Below, piece by piece: positions 20,771-36,000 of a stretch of DNA of 64,000 nt. Within the stretch, counting starts at the first letter, position 1. Each line of letters starts with the position of its first letter. The notes beneath the pieces were generated by a model, which was not told the DNA's origin, did no database searches, and saw only the letters and a list, made by a program, of their open reading frames with translations. A program made the translations under genes and the position numbers. Origin of the DNA: Luidia sarsii (lineage: Eukaryota > Echinodermata > Asteroidea > Paxillosida > Luidiidae); contig OX465120.1 of the NCBI GenBank assembly GCA_949987565.1, forward strand, positions 4,239,927-4,303,926, in the 5' to 3' direction.

Positions 20771-21059
20771 AAGAGATGAGTGAGTTATGATTCCCAGCCC
20801 AACATTATAAACAGAAAATGAGGCAATCATTATTGAGAGGGCTAATGCAGTATTGTTATATTCTTCTTCGTTTCAGAATTACGTGCAGATGACACAATTC
20901 AATCCATAAGATTTACACGACAAAGCGCCCGACGACCTTGACAGAGACCGGTCTGCAGAGACCTTAGAAATGAAACCTGTGTCTGCGGAGGGGGGGGGGG
21001 ATAAAGAAAGAAAACAATTCGTTCGATGATAATCTATGATATCCCATAGGCCTATAAAA

Positions 21060-21246
21060 TGTGACCCGGCACAACGACATGAGGAATATCCCACCAAACC
21101 ACTTTTTGAGTAAACACAACGGAAATTTTAAGAGGATATTATATTTTCATATCATTTGAAAGCTAATGGTATACTCTTTCACATCATTAGAAAATCTCAA
21201 CATCTCAAAAGTGGGGTTATTTCTCAATATGCTGTGCCGGGTCACA
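21060..21246. mobile_element. TGTGACCCGG-type MITE, short copy
   Basis: Starts TGTGACCCGGCACAACGACA and ends GCTGTGCCGGGTCACA, only 187 bp long. An internal deletion relative to 16362-16833 leaves both terminal inverted repeats intact. Confidence 0.8.
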
Positions 21247-21949
21247 AATAGATTATATCATGACCATCAACAAAATATGTAAATTAGAAAGAAATCTGTG
21301 GACATCGATGTTTTCTGATCTTCCCAATGTTGCATTGGGCCTTTAATAATCAAGGAGATGTTTGCTTAGTCGTTAGTCATAGCAGGTGTTTTTTTTTTCA
21401 AAATAAGCAGCAGTATTGACGGGAGAAGTATAATCATGCGAGAAGTAAATCGTCTCTCGATCCTTTGTTCATCTTTGCATAAGATTTGCACAGTGACATC
21501 CTGCCCATAGGGAACGTCCTGCGGTTCCAAGGATAAACATGTCCCAAAGCAGAATAAAATGCATCCATCCCTTTAGAATTGATCATTCGTAACAGAGCTG
21601 AAGTGTACATAATTGTGATTAGTTTAAAAGTTCATGGGCACGTCGGTAAATGCTATCGTCCATGGAATTATTGGTGGGTCATATAGCCCTATATCCGTGT
21701 AAAAAATATAGCACAAACAATCTCCAAGTTTTGTTTTCGCAACACAAGAAAGCTGAAGACTATAGCTGGAAAATCTCGCTCACTGGACATCAATGGAATA
21801 CCGGAATTGAACGTCATCCATTTCATGAAACTGCTCGTGAAGAACTCGGCCAATTACTTATATATGATTGAAATTGCATTTTCGTCGTCATCGTCATCAT
21901 CGCCAGATGATCACCACCTTCAGCCTATACGGATACTCATCCTCATCAT

Positions 21950-22760
21950 GCACCTCTCTCCCCTCTTCCCCTCACCATCGCCCTCTCCCACTTCATTATC
22001 TATACCCTCCTGTCTTCTCACCACCTTCGTCCTCCTTATCATCCTCACCCTGCTTATACCTACCCGGGCCCAACTTCACTCTCCTTACCGCCCTCACCTT
22101 CCCCTGTATATACGTCCTCCTCACTTTCCACACCTCACCTTCCTCACTCTCCCCAACTTCTTCTCTCTCCTCACCCTCCCCACCAGCCACCCTATCGACC
22201 ACCCGCCCATCCTCCCTCTCCTCACCCGCCTAACCCCCTCCTCAACCGCCTCTTCCTCCCTCTCCTCACTCTCCCTATCCTCCCTCTCCTCACCCGCCTC
22301 ATCCTCCTTCTCCTCACCGGCCTCATCCTCCCTCACCTCACGTACTACTCTCATCCTCCCTCTCCTCACCCGCCTCACCCCCTCCTCACCCGCCTCTTCC
22401 TCCCTCTCCTCACCCGCCCTACCCCCTCCTCACCTGCCTCTACCTCCCCCTCCTCACCCGCCTCATCCTCCCTCTCCTCACGCTCTTCATCCTCCCTCAC
22501 CTCACCCGCCTCATCCTCCTTCTCCTCACCGGCCTCATCCTCCCTCTCCTCACCCGCCTCACCCCCTCCTCACCCGCCTCTTCCTCCCTCTCCTCACCCG
22601 CCCCACCCCCTCCTCACCCGCCTCTTCCTCCCCCTCCTCACCCGCCTCATCATCCCTCTCCTCACGCTCTTCATCCTCCCTCACCTCACCAGCCTCATCC
22701 TCCCTCTCCTCATCCGCCCCATTCTCCCTCTCCTCACTCCCCACCCTCCTCATCACCTTC
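21950..22760. repeat. ~0.8-kb polypyrimidine tract in array unit 1
   Basis: Almost uninterrupted C/T with A, built from CTCCTCACCCGCCTCATC and CTCCCTCTCCTCACC variants. Equivalent tracts lie near 24620-25430, 27290-28100, 29970-30780, 32615-33425, 35290-36100 and 37940-38750. Long open frames arise because the biased composition lacks stop codons; I do not call them genes. Confidence 0.92.
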
Positions 22761-23984
22761 CTCGCCCCGTCAATCCAATCATCCTCACACCACGTCAGCC
22801 TTTCTCAGTCCACTACTGTGCGAATTCTAGCATGAATTACTCTAACACATGAGTGTACAACAACAAATACTGTCTGATACAACTTGCTTTATTATTCAAT
22901 AATTTTTATGCCATGCATATTAGACTGTATATGGAAGTTTCATTCGTGTTTACGAATCTAAAAATAATCTTCATTTATTGTGTAAATGCGTTAATTACTG
23001 AACACGTGGACATTGTTCCTTTATTATAATATAGGCAGATAATGATTTCATGTAATCCAATTTCCAATCTGCAGTAATTAAAACACCGAAAAAGAGAATT
23101 TCCGTGGCCGGTTTGTTCATGTTTTAGGAGAGGGAGATTGTAGGGAGATTGAAACCAGATAGTAAAATTATTCGAATTATTGCCAGAAATTTTACTGGTA
23201 TAGGCGACCCGTGCTGATAGCCATCTGTATAAATTATATTTTATCTATTTATTTAGTTATTTCATTTTCCGGGATACATGTTTAATTATGCATCACAACA
23301 CACGCAAATAACAATTATAGGGTGTAGGGCTATAGTGATTTAACTATTATGATTTAACTGATGATTTAAAAAAAAAAAAAAATCCCGTAGGATTGCCCAA
23401 GAAAAACTGGTTCATGTCAAACTATAGCTGGATGACAAAAACAGTACACTGTATGGAAAAAAAACCTACCTATTACATTATCGTTGTCGGATGTGCATTT
23501 GCGCCAGTTAGAAGCATTATTAAGCATTGTTTGCCGATGATCTCCAGGGACCACACCCACATTATTATTCATTCAGATGCGAACAACAATAACGCCTTCA
23601 AATAATTGTTTGGGCCCCGGACCGTTTGATTGGTTTATTTTTGAAACACCCTTGACCTTACAAAGCCTTGTGCACGGGTTCGTGGTTGTTCAAGGTCGTT
23701 GGAAGATTTAATGATTAATCAGCGCGAAATTAATCATAGTAGTACACCTGTTTCGAATGGACCCAGCGTGTTTTGTATGTACCGTCGAAATGCCTTCAAA
23801 TGCACGATACGGCCTATGGGTCAGACTTTATTATTTTGTATCCGTTGGACTCTCCAGTAATCAATTTGAACCAGCCGGGTTTGAATCTATAGTATATAGA
23901 CTGCACTTCGAACTATCCAGGCATTCCGGCTCACAGTGCACTGCATGCAGTGTGCTCAGGCCTGTATAACTTTGCGGGAGATGA

Positions 23985-24075
23985 CTGATGACGGCCAGAG
24001 CATACTGGTCGAAACGTCGAGTTACCACTCAGGTTCTTTTCAGAACCAAACCTCTTCCTTTAAGAGACCTGATAC
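23985..24075 (+). mobile_element. Hammerhead-like element family 1 at end of array unit 1
   Basis: The core at 23985-24018 has CTGATGA, a 7-bp stem II and AAACGTC, followed by GGTTCTTTTCAGAACC. Identical cores occur at 26655-26688, 29330-29363, 31982-32015, 34659-34692, 37306-37339 and 39983-40016. The upstream arm is missing in every unit (sequence TTGCGGGAGATGA precedes the core). Confidence 0.6.
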
Positions 24076-27000
24076 AAAATAAGCAAAAGTACTGACGGGA
24101 GAAGTATAATCATGCGAGAAGTAAATCGTCTCTCGATCCTTTGTCCATCTTCGCATAAGATTTGCACAGTGACATCCTGCCCATAGGGAACGTCCTGCGG
24201 TTCCAAGGATAAACATGTCCCAAAGCACAATAAAATGCATCCATCCCTTTAGAATTGATCATTGGTAACAGAGCTGAAGTGTACATAATTGTGATTAGTT
24301 TAAAAGTTCATGGGCACGTCGGTAAATGCTATCGTCCATGGAATTATTGGTGGGTCATATAGCCCTATATCCGTGTAAAATATAGCACAAGCAATCTCCA
24401 AGTTTTGTTTTCGCAACACAAGAAAGCTGAAGACTAGCTGGGAAATCTCACACTGGACATCAATGGAATACCGGTATTAGTGAACGTCATCCATTTCATG
24501 AAACTGCTCGTGAAGAACTCGACCAATTACTGATATGATTGAACTTGCATTTTCGTCGTCATCGTCATCATCGCCAGATGATCACCACCTTCAGCCTATA
24601 CCGATACTCATCCTCATCATGCACCTCTCTCCCCTCTTCCCCTCACCATCGCCCTCTCCCACTTCATTATCTATACCCTCCTGTCTTCTCACCACCTTCG
24701 TCCTCCTTATCATCCTCACCCTGCTTATACCTACCCGGGCCCAACTTCACTCTCCTTACCGCCCTCACCTTCCCCTGTATATACGTCCTCCTCACTTTCC
24801 ACACCTCACCTTCCTCACTCTCCCCAACTTCTTCTCTCTCCTCACCCTCCCCACCAGCCACCCTATCGACCACCCGCCCATCCTCCCTCTCCTCACCCGC
24901 CTAACCCCCTCCTCAACCGCCTCTTCCTCCCTCTCCTCACTCTCCCTATCCTCCCTCTCCTCACCCGCCTCATCCTCCTTCTCCTCACCGGCCTCATCCT
25001 CCCTCACCTCACGTACTACTCTCATCCTCCCTCTCCTCACCCGCCTCACCCCCTCCTCACCCGCCTCTTCCTCCCTCTCCTCACCCGCCCTACCCCCTCC
25101 TCACCTGCCTCTACCTCCCCCTCCTCACCCGCCTCATCCTCCCTCTCCTCACGCTCTTCATCCTCCCTCACCTCACCCGCCTCATCCTCCTTCTCCTCAC
25201 CGGCCTCATCCTCCCTCTCCTCACCCGCCTCACCCCCTCCTCACCCGCCTCTTCCTCCCTCTCCTCACCCGCCCCACCCCCTCCTCACCCGCCTCTTCCT
25301 CCCCCTCCTCACCCGCCTCATCATCCCTCTCCTCACGCTCTTCATCCTCCCTCACCTCACCAGCCTCATCCTCCCTCTCCTCATCCGCCCCATTCTCCCT
25401 CTCCTCACTCCCCACCCTCCTCATCACCTTCCTCGCCCCGTCAATCCAATCATCCTCACACCACGTCAGCCTTTCTCAGTCCACTACTGTGCGAATTCTA
25501 GCATGAATTACTCTAACACATGAGTGTACAACAACAAATACTGTCTGATACAACTTGCTTTATTATTCAATAATTTTTATGCCATGCATATTAGACTGTA
25601 TATGGAAGTTTCATTCGTGTTTACGAATCTAAAAATAATCTTCATTTATTGTGTAAATGCCTTAATTACTGAACACGTGGACATTGTTCCTTTATTATAA
25701 TATAGGCAGATAATGATTTCATGTAATCCAATTTCCAATCTGCAGTAATTAAAACACCGAAAAAGAGAATTTCCGTGGCCGGTTTGTTCATGTTTTAGGA
25801 GAGGGAGATTGTAGGGAGATTGAAACCAGATAGTAAAATTATTCGAATTATTGCCAGAAATTTTACTGGTATAGGCGACCCGTGCTGATAGCCATCTGTA
25901 TAATTATATTTTATCTATTTATTTAGTTATTTCATTTTCCGGGATACATGTTTAATTATGCATCACAACACACGCAAATAACAATTATAGGGTGTAGGGC
26001 TATAGTGATTTAACTATTATGATTTAACTGATGATTTAAAAAAAAAAAAAAATCCCGTAGGATTGCCCAAGAAAAACTGGTTCATGTCAAACTATAGCTG
26101 GATGACAAAAACAGTACACTGTATGGAAAAAAAACCTACCTATTACATTATCGTTGTCGGATGTGCATTTGCGCCAGTTAGAAGCATTATTAAGCATTGT
26201 TTGCCGATGATCTCCAGGGACCACACCCACATTATTATTCATTCAGATGCGAACAACAATAACGCCTTCAAATAATTGTTTGGGCCCCGGACCGTTTGAT
26301 TGGTTTATTTTTGAAACACCCTTGACCTTACAAAGCCTTGTGCACGGGTTCGTGGTTGTTCAAGGTCGTTGGAAGATTTAATGATTAATCAGCGCGAAAT
26401 TAATCATAGTAGTACACCTGTTTCGAATGGACCCAGCGTGTTTTGTATGTACCGTCGAAATGCCTTCAAATGCACGATACGGCCTATGGGTCAGACTTTA
26501 TTATTTTGTATCCGTTGGACTCTCCAGTAATCAATTTGAACCAGCCGGGTTTGAATCTATAGTATATAGACTGCACTTCGAACTATCCAGGCATTCCGGC
26601 TCACAGTGCACTGCATGCAGTGTGCTCAGGCCTGTATAACTTTGCGGGAGATGACTGATGACGGCCAGAGCATACTGGTCGAAACGTCGAGTTACCACTC
26701 AGGTTCTTTTCAGAACCAAACCTCTTCCTTTAAGAGACCTGATACAAAATAAGCAAAAGTACTGACGGGAGAAGTATAATCATGCGAGAAGTAAATCGTC
26801 TCTCGATCCTTTGTCCATCTTCGCATAAGATTTGCACAGTGACATCCTGCCCATAGGGAACGTCCTGCGGTTCCAAGGATAAACATGTCCCAAAGCAGAA
26901 TAAAATGCATCCATCCCTTTAGAATTGATCATTCGTAACAGAGCTGAAGTGTACATAATTGTGATTAGTTTAAAAGTTCATGGGCACGTCGGTAAATGCT

Positions 27001-30000
27001 ATCGTCCATGGAATTATTGGTGGGTCATATAGCCCTATATCCGTGTAAAAAATATAGCACAAACAATCTCCAAGTTTTGTTTTCGCAACACAAGAAAGCT
27101 GAAGACTATAGCTGGAAAATCTCGCTCACTGGACATCAATGGAATACCGGAATTGAACGTCATCCATTTCATGAAACTGCTCGTGAAGAACTCGGCCAAT
27201 TACTTATATATGATTGAAATTGCATTTTCGTCGTCATCGTCATCATCGCCAGATGATCACCACCTTCAGCCTATACGGATACTCATCCTCATCATGCACC
27301 TCTCTCCCCTCTTCCCCTCACCATCGCCCTCTCCCACTTCATTATCTATACCCTCCTGTCTTCTCACCACCTTCGTCCTCCTTATCATCCTCACCCTGCT
27401 TATACCTACCCGGGCCCAACTTCACTCTCCTTACCGCCCTCACCTTCCCCTGTATATACGTCCTCCTCACTTTCCACACCTCACCTTCCTCACTCTCCCC
27501 AACTTCTTCTCTCTCCTCACCCTCCCCACCAGCCACCCTATCGACCACCCGCCCATCCTCCCTCTCCTCACCCGCCTAACCCCCTCCTCAACCGCCTCTT
27601 CCTCCCTCTCCTCACTCTCCCTATCCTCCCTCTCCTCACCCGCCTCATCCTCCTTCTCCTCACCGGCCTCATCCTCCCTCACCTCACGTACTACTCTCAT
27701 CCTCCCTCTCCTCACCCGCCTCACCCCCTCCTCACCCGCCTCTTCCTCCCTCTCCTCACCCGCCCTACCCCCTCCTCACCTGCCTCTACCTCCCCCTCCT
27801 CACCCGCCTCATCCTCCCTCTCCTCACGCTCTTCATCCTCCCTCACCTCACCCGCCTCATCCTCCTTCTCCTCACCGGCCTCATCCTCCCTCTCCTCACC
27901 CGCCTCACCCCCTCCTCACCCGCCTCTTCCTCCCTCTCCTCACCCGCCCCACCCCCTCCTCACCCGCCTCTTCCTCCCCCTCCTCACCCGCCTCATCATC
28001 CCTCTCCTCACGCTCTTCATCCTCCCTCACCTCACCAGCCTCATCCTCCCTCTCCTCATCCGCCCCATTCTCCCTCTCCTCACTCCCCACCCTCCTCATC
28101 ACCTTCCTCGCCCCGTCAATCCAATCATCCTCACACCACGTCAGCCTTTCTCAGTCCACTACTGTGCGAATTCTAGCATGAATTACTCTAACACATGAGT
28201 GTACAACAACAAATACTGTCTGATACAACTTGCTTTATTATTCAATAATTTTTATGCCATGCATATTAGACTGTATATGGAAGTTTCATTCGTGTTTACG
28301 AATCTAAAAATAATCTTCATTTATTGTGTAAATGCCTTAATTACTGAACACGTGGACATTGTTCCTTTATTATAATATAGGCAGATAATGATTTCATGTA
28401 ATCCAATTTCCAATCTGCAGTAATTAAAACACCGAAAAAGAGAATTTCCGTGGCCGGTTTGTTCATGTTTTAGGAGAGGGAGATTGTAGGGAGATTGAAA
28501 CCAGATAGTAAAATTATTCGAATTATTGCCAGAAATTTTACTGGTATAGGCGACCCGTGCTGATAGCCATTTGTATAATTATATTTTATCTATTTATTTA
28601 GTTATTTCATTTTCCGGGATACATGTTTAATTATGCATCACAACACACGCAAATAACAATTATAGGGTGTAGGGCTATAGTGATTTAACTATTATGATTT
28701 AACTGATGATTTAAAAAAAAAAAAAAATCCCGTAGGATTGCCCAAGAAAAACTGGTTCATGTCAAACTATAGCTGGATGACAAAAACAGTACACTGTATG
28801 GAAAAAAAACCTACCTATTACATTATCGTTGTCGGATGTGCATTTGCGCCAGTTAGAAGCATTATTAAGCATTGTTTGCCGATGATCTCCAGGGACCACA
28901 CCCACATTATTATTCATTCAGATGCGAACAACAATAACGCCTTCAAATAATTGTTTGGGCCCCGGACCGTTTGATTGGTTTATTTTTGAAACACCCTTGA
29001 CCTTACAAAGCCTTGTGCACGGGTTCGTGGTTGTTCAAGGTCGTTGGAAGATTTAATGATTAATCAGCGCGAAATTAATCATAGTAGTACACCTGTTTCG
29101 AATGGACCCAGCGTGTTTTGTATGTACCGTCGAAATGCCTTCAAATGCACGATACGGCCTATGGGTCAGACTTTATTATTTTGTATCCGTTGGACTCTCC
29201 AGTAATCAATTTGAACCAGCCGGGTTTGAATCTATAGTATATAGACTGCACTTCGAACTATCCAGGCATTCCGGCTCACAGTGCACTGCATGCAGTGTGC
29301 TCAGGCCTGTATAACTTTGCGGGAGATGACTGATGACGGCCAGAGCATACTGGTCGAAACGTCGAGTTACCACTCAGGTTCTTTTCAGAACCAAACCTCT
29401 TCCTTTAAGAGACCTGATACAAAATAAGCAAAAGTACTGACGGGAGAAGTATAATCATGCGAGAAGTAAATCGTCTCTCGATCCTTTGTCCATCTTCGCA
29501 TAAGATTTGCACAGTGACATCCTGCCCATAGGGAACGTCCTGCGGTTCCAAGGATAAACATGTCCCAAAGCAGAATAAAATGCATCCATCCCTTTAGAAT
29601 TGATCATTCGTAACAGAGCTGAAGTGTACATAATTGTGATTAGTTTAAAAGTTCATGGGCACGTCGGTAAATGCTATCGTCCATGGAATTATTGGTGGGT
29701 CATATAGCCCTATATCCGTGTAAAAAATATAGCACAAACAATCTCCAAGTTTTGTTTTCGCAACACAAGAAAGCTGAAGACTATAGCTGGAAAATCTCGC
29801 TCACTGGACATCAATGGAATACCGGAATTGAACGTCATCCATTTCATGAAACTGCTCGTGAAGAACTCGGCCAATTACTTATATATGATTGAAATTGCAT
29901 TTTCGTCGTCATCGTCATCATCGCCAGATGATCACCACCTTCAGCCTATACGGATACTCATCCTCATCATGCACCTCTCTCCCCTCTTCCCCTCACCATC

Positions 30001-33000
30001 GCCCTCTCCCACTTCATTATCTATACCCTCCTGTCTTCTCACCACCTTCGTCCTCCTTATCATCCTCACCCTGCTTATACCTACCCGGGCCCAACTTCAC
30101 TCTCCTTACCGCCCTCACCTTCCCCTGTATATACGTCCTCCTCACTTTCCACACCTCACCTTCCTCACTCTCCCCAACTTCTTCTCTCTCCTCACCCTCC
30201 CCACCAGCCACCCTATCGACCACCCGCCCATCCTCCCTCTCCTCACCCGCCTAACCCCCTCCTCAACCGCCTCTTCCTCCCTCTCCTCACTCTCCCTATC
30301 CTCCCTCTCCTCACCCGCCTCATCCTCCTTCTCCTCACCGGCCTCATCCTCCCTCACCTCACGTACTACTCTCATCCTCCCTCTCCTCACCCGCCTCACC
30401 CCCTCCTCACCCGCCTCTTCCTCCCTCTCCTCACCCGCCCTACCCCCTCCTCACCTGCCTCTACCTCCCCCTCCTCACCCGCCTCATCCTCCCTCTCCTC
30501 ACGCTCTTCATCCTCCCTCACCTCACCCGCCTCATCCTCCTTCTCCTCACCGGCCTCATCCTCCCTCTCCTCACCCGCCTCACCCCCTCCTCACCCGCCT
30601 CTTCCTCCCTCTCCTCACCCGCCCCACCCCCTCCTCACCCGCCTCTTCCTCCCCCTCCTCACCCGCCTCATCATCCCTCTCCTCACGCTCTTCATCCTCC
30701 CTCACCTCACCAGCCTCATCCTCCCTCTCCTCATCCGCCCCATTCTCCCTCTCCTCACTCCCCACCCTCCTCATCACCTTCCTCGCCCCGTCAATCCAAT
30801 CATCCTCACACCACGTCAGCCTTTCTCAGTCCACTACTGTGCGAATTCTAGCATGAATTACTCTAACACATGAGTGTACAACAACAAATACTGTCTGATA
30901 CAACTTGCTTTATTATTCAATAATTTTTATGCCATGCATATTAGACTGTATATGGAAGTTTCATTCGTGTTTACGAATCTAAAAATAATCTTCATCTATT
31001 GTGTAAATGCGTTAATTACTGAACACGTGGACATTGTTCCTTTAGTATAATATAGGCAGATAATGATTTCATGTAATCCAATTTCCAATCTGCAGTAATT
31101 AAAACACCGAAAAAGAGAATTTCCGTGGCCGTTTTGTTCATGTTTTAGAGATGTAGGGAGATTGAAACCAGATAGTAAAATTATTCGAATTATTGCCAGA
31201 AATTTTACTGGTATAGGCGACCCGTGCTGATAGCCATCTGTATAAATTATATTTTATCTATTTATTTAGTTATTTCATTTTCCGGGATACATGTATAATT
31301 ATGCATCACAACACACGCAAATAACAATTATAGGGTTAGGGCTATAGTGATTTAACTATTATGATTTAACAATAAAAAAAATAAAATAATAATGTCTCCC
31401 GTAGGATTGCCCAAGAAAAACTGGTTCATGTCAAACTATAGTTGGATGACAAAAACAGAACACTGTATGGAAACAAAACCTACCTATTACATTATCGTTG
31501 TCGGATGTGCATATGCACCAGTTTGCCGATGATCTCCAGGGACCATACCCACATTATTATTCATTCAGATGCAAACAACATCGAAACAACGTCTTCACAT
31601 AATTTTTTGGGCCCCGGACCGTTTGATTGGTTTATTTTTGAAACACCCTTGACCTTACAAAGCCTTGTGCACGGGTTCGTGGTTGTTCAAGGTCGTTGGA
31701 AGATTTAATGATTAATCAGCGCGAAATTAATCATAGTAGTACACCTGTTTCGAATGGACCCAGCGTGTTTTGTATGTACCGTCGAAATGCCTTCAAATGC
31801 ACGATACGGCCTATGGGTCAGACTTTATTATTTTGTATCCGTTGGACTCTCCAGTAATCAATTTGAACCAGCCGGGTTTGAATCTATAGTATATAGACTG
31901 CACTTCGAACTATCCAGGCATTCCGGCTCACAGTGCACTGCATGCAGTGTGCTCAGGCCTGTATAACTTTGCGGGAGATGACTGATGACGGCCAGAGCAT
32001 ACTGGTCGAAACGTCGAGTTACCACTCAGGTTCTTTTCAGAACCAAACCTCTTCCTTTAAGAGACCTGATACAAAATAAGCAAAAGTACTGACGGGAGAA
32101 GTATAATCATGCGAGAAGTAAATCGTCTCTCGATCCTTTGTCCATCTTCGCATAAGATTTGCACAGTGACATCCTGCCCATAGGGAACGTCCTGCGGTTC
32201 CAAGGATAAACATGTCCCAAAGCACAATAAAATGCATCCATCCCTTTAGAATTGATCATTGGTAACAGAGCTGAAGTGTACATAATTGTGATTAGTTTAA
32301 AAGTTCATGGGCACGTCGGTAAATGCTATCGTCCATGGAATTATTGGTGGGTCATATAGCCCTATATCCGTGTAAAATATAGCACAAGCAATCTCCAAGT
32401 TTTGTTTTCGCAACACAAGAAAGCTGAAGACTAGCTGGGAAATCTCACACTGGACATCAATGGAATACCGGTATTAGTGAACGTCATCCATTTCATGAAA
32501 CTGCTCGTGAAGAACTCGACCAATTACTGATATGATTGAACTTGCATTTTCGTCGTCATCGTCATCATCGCCAGATGATCACCACCTTCAGCCTATACCG
32601 ATACTCATCCTCATCATGCACCTCTCTCCCCTCTTCCCCTCACCATCGCCCTCTCCCACTTCATTATCTATACCCTCCTGTCTTCTCACCACCTTCGTCC
32701 TCCTTATCACCCTCACCCTGCTTATACCTACCCGGGCCCAACTTCACTCTCCTTACCGCCCTCACCTTCCCCTGTATATACGTCCTCCTCACTTTCCACA
32801 CCTCACCTTCCTCACTCTCCCCAACTTCTTCTCTCTCCTCACCCTCCCCACCAGCCACCCTATCGACCACCCGCCCATCCTCCCTCTCCTCACCCGCCTA
32901 ACCCCCTCCTCAACCGCCTCTTCCTCCCTCTCCTCACTCTCCCTATCCTCCCTCTCCTCACCCGCCTCATCCTCCTTCTCCTCACCGGCCTCATCCTCCC

Positions 33001-36000
33001 TCACCTCACGTACTACTCTCATCCTCCCTCTCCTCACCCGCCTCACCCCCTCCTCACCCGCCTCTTCCTCCCTCTCCTCACCCGCCCTACCCCCTCCTCA
33101 CCTGCCTCTACCTCCCCCTCCTCACCCGCCTCATCCTCCCTCTCCTCACGCTCTTCATCCTCCCTCACCTCACCCGCCTCATCCTCCTTCTCCTCACCGG
33201 CCTCATCCTCCCTCTCCTCACCCGCCTCACCCCCTCCTCACCCGCCTCTTCCTCCCTCTCCTCACCCGCCCCACCCCCTCCTCACCCGCCTCTTCCTCCC
33301 CCTCCTCACCCGCCTCATCATCCCTCTCCTCACGCTCTTCATCCTCCCTCACCTCACCAGCCTCATCCTCCCTCTCCTCATCCGCCCCATTCTCCCTCTC
33401 CTCACTCCCCACCCTCCTCATCACCTTCCTCGCCCCGTCAATCCAATCATCCTCACACCACGTCAGCCTTTCTCAGTCCACTACTGTGCGAATTCTAGCA
33501 TGAATTACTCTAACACATGAGTGTACAACAACAAATACTGTCTGATACAACTTGCTTTATTATTCAATAATTTTTATGCCATGCATATTAGACTGTATAT
33601 GGAAGTTTCATTCGTGTTTACGAATCTAAAAATAATCTTCATTTATTGTGTAAATGCCTTAATTACTGAACACGTGGACATTGTTCCTTTATTATAATAT
33701 AGGCAGATAATGATTTCATGTAATCCAATTTCCAATCTGCAGTAATTAAAACACCGAAAAAGAGAATTTCCGTGGCCGTTTTGTTCAATTTTTTAGGAGA
33801 GGGAGATTGTAGGGAGATTGAAACCAGATAGTAAAATTATTCGAATTATTGCCAGAAATTTTACTGGTATAGGCGACCCGTGCAGATAGCCATCTGTATA
33901 ATTATATTTTATCTATTTATTTAGTTATTTCCTTTTCCGGGATACATGTTTAATTATGCATCACAACACACGCAAATAACAATTATAGGCTGTAGGGCTA
34001 TAGTGATTTAACTATTATGATTTAACACTAAAAAGAAATAAAACAAAAAAAAATAGCTCCTGTAGGATTGCCCAAGAAAAACTGGTTCATGTCAAACTAT
34101 AGTTGGATGACAAAAACAGTACACTGTATGGAAAAAAACCTACCTATTACATTATCGTTGTCGGATGTGCATGTGCGCCAGTTAGAAGCATTATTAAGCA
34201 TTGTTTGCCGATGATCTCCAGGGACCACACCCACATTATTATTCATTCAGATGCGAACAACAATAACGCCTTCAAATAATTGTTTGGGCCCCGGACCGTT
34301 TGATTGGTTTATTTTTGAAACACCCTTGACCTTACAAAGCCTTGTGCACGGGTTCGTGGTTGTTCAAGGTCGTTGGAAGATTTAATGATTAATCAGCGCG
34401 AAATTAATCATAGTAGTACACCTGTTTCGAATGGACCCAGCGTGTTTTGTATGTACCGTCGAAATGCCTTCAAATGCACGATACGGCCTATGGGTCAGAC
34501 TTTATTATTTTGTATCCGTTGGACTCTCCAGTAATCAATTTGAACCAGCCGGGTTTGAATCTATAGTATATAGACTGCACTTCGAACTATCCAGGCATTC
34601 CGGCTCACAGTGCACTGCATGCAGTGTGCTCAGGCCTGTATAACTTTGCGGGAGATGACTGATGACGGCCAGAGCATACTGGTCGAAACGTCGAGTTACC
34701 ACTCAGGTTCTTTTCAGAACCAAACCTCTTCCTTTAAGAGACCTGATACAAAATAAGCAAAAGTACTGACGGGAGAAGTATAATCATGCGAGAAGTAAAT
34801 CGTCTCTCGATCCTTTGTCCATCTTCGCATAAGATTTGCACAGTGACATCCTGCCCATAGGGAACGTCCTGCGGTTCCAAGGATAAACATGTCCCAAAGC
34901 ACAATAAAATGCATCCATCCCTTTAGAATTGATCATTGGTAACAGAGCTGAAGTGTACATAATTGTGATTAGTTTAAAAGTTCATGGGCACGTCGGTAAA
35001 TGCTATCGTCCATGGAATTATTGGTGGGTCATATAGCCCTATATCCGTGTAAAATATAGCACAAGCAATCTCCAAGTTTTGTTTTCGCAACACAAGAAAG
35101 CTGAAGACTAGCTGGGAAATCTCACACTGGACATCAATGGAATACCGGTATTAGTGAACGTCATCCATTTCATGAAACTGCTCGTGAAGAACTCGACCAA
35201 TTACTGATATGATTGAACTTGCATTTTCGTCGTCATCGTCATCATCGCCAGATGATCACCACCTTCAGCCTATACCGATACTCATCCTCATCATGCACCT
35301 CTCTCCCCTCTTCCCCTCACCATCGCCCTCTCCCACTTCATTATCTATACCCTCCTGTCTTCTCACCACCTTCGTCCTCCTTATCACCCTCACCCTGCTT
35401 ATACCTACCCGGGCCCAACTTCACTCTCCTTACCGCCCTCACCTTCCCCTGTATATACGTCCTCCTCACTTTCCACACCTCACCTTCCTCACTCTCCCCA
35501 ACTTCTTCTCTCTCCTCACCCTCCCCACCAGCCACCCTATCGACCACCCGCCCATCCTCCCTCTCCTCACCCGCCTAACCCCCTCCTCAACCGCCTCTTC
35601 CTCCCTCTCCTCACTCTCCCTATCCTCCCTCTCCTCACCCGCCTCATCCTCCTTCTCCTCACCGGCCTCATCCTCCCTCACCTCACGTACTACTCTCATC
35701 CTCCCTCTCCTCACCCGCCTCACCCCCTCCTCACCCGCCTCTTCCTCCCTCTCCTCACCCGCCCTACCCCCTCCTCACCTGCCTCTACCTCCCCCTCCTC
35801 ACCCGCCTCATCCTCCCTCTCCTCACGCTCTTCATCCTCCCTCACCTCACCCGCCTCATCCTCCTTCTCCTCACCGGCCTCATCCTCCCTCTCCTCACCC
35901 GCCTCACCCCCTCCTCACCCGCCTCTTCCTCCCTCTCCTCACCCGCCCCACCCCCTCCTCACCCGCCTCTTCCTCCCCCTCCTCACCCGCCTCATCATCC

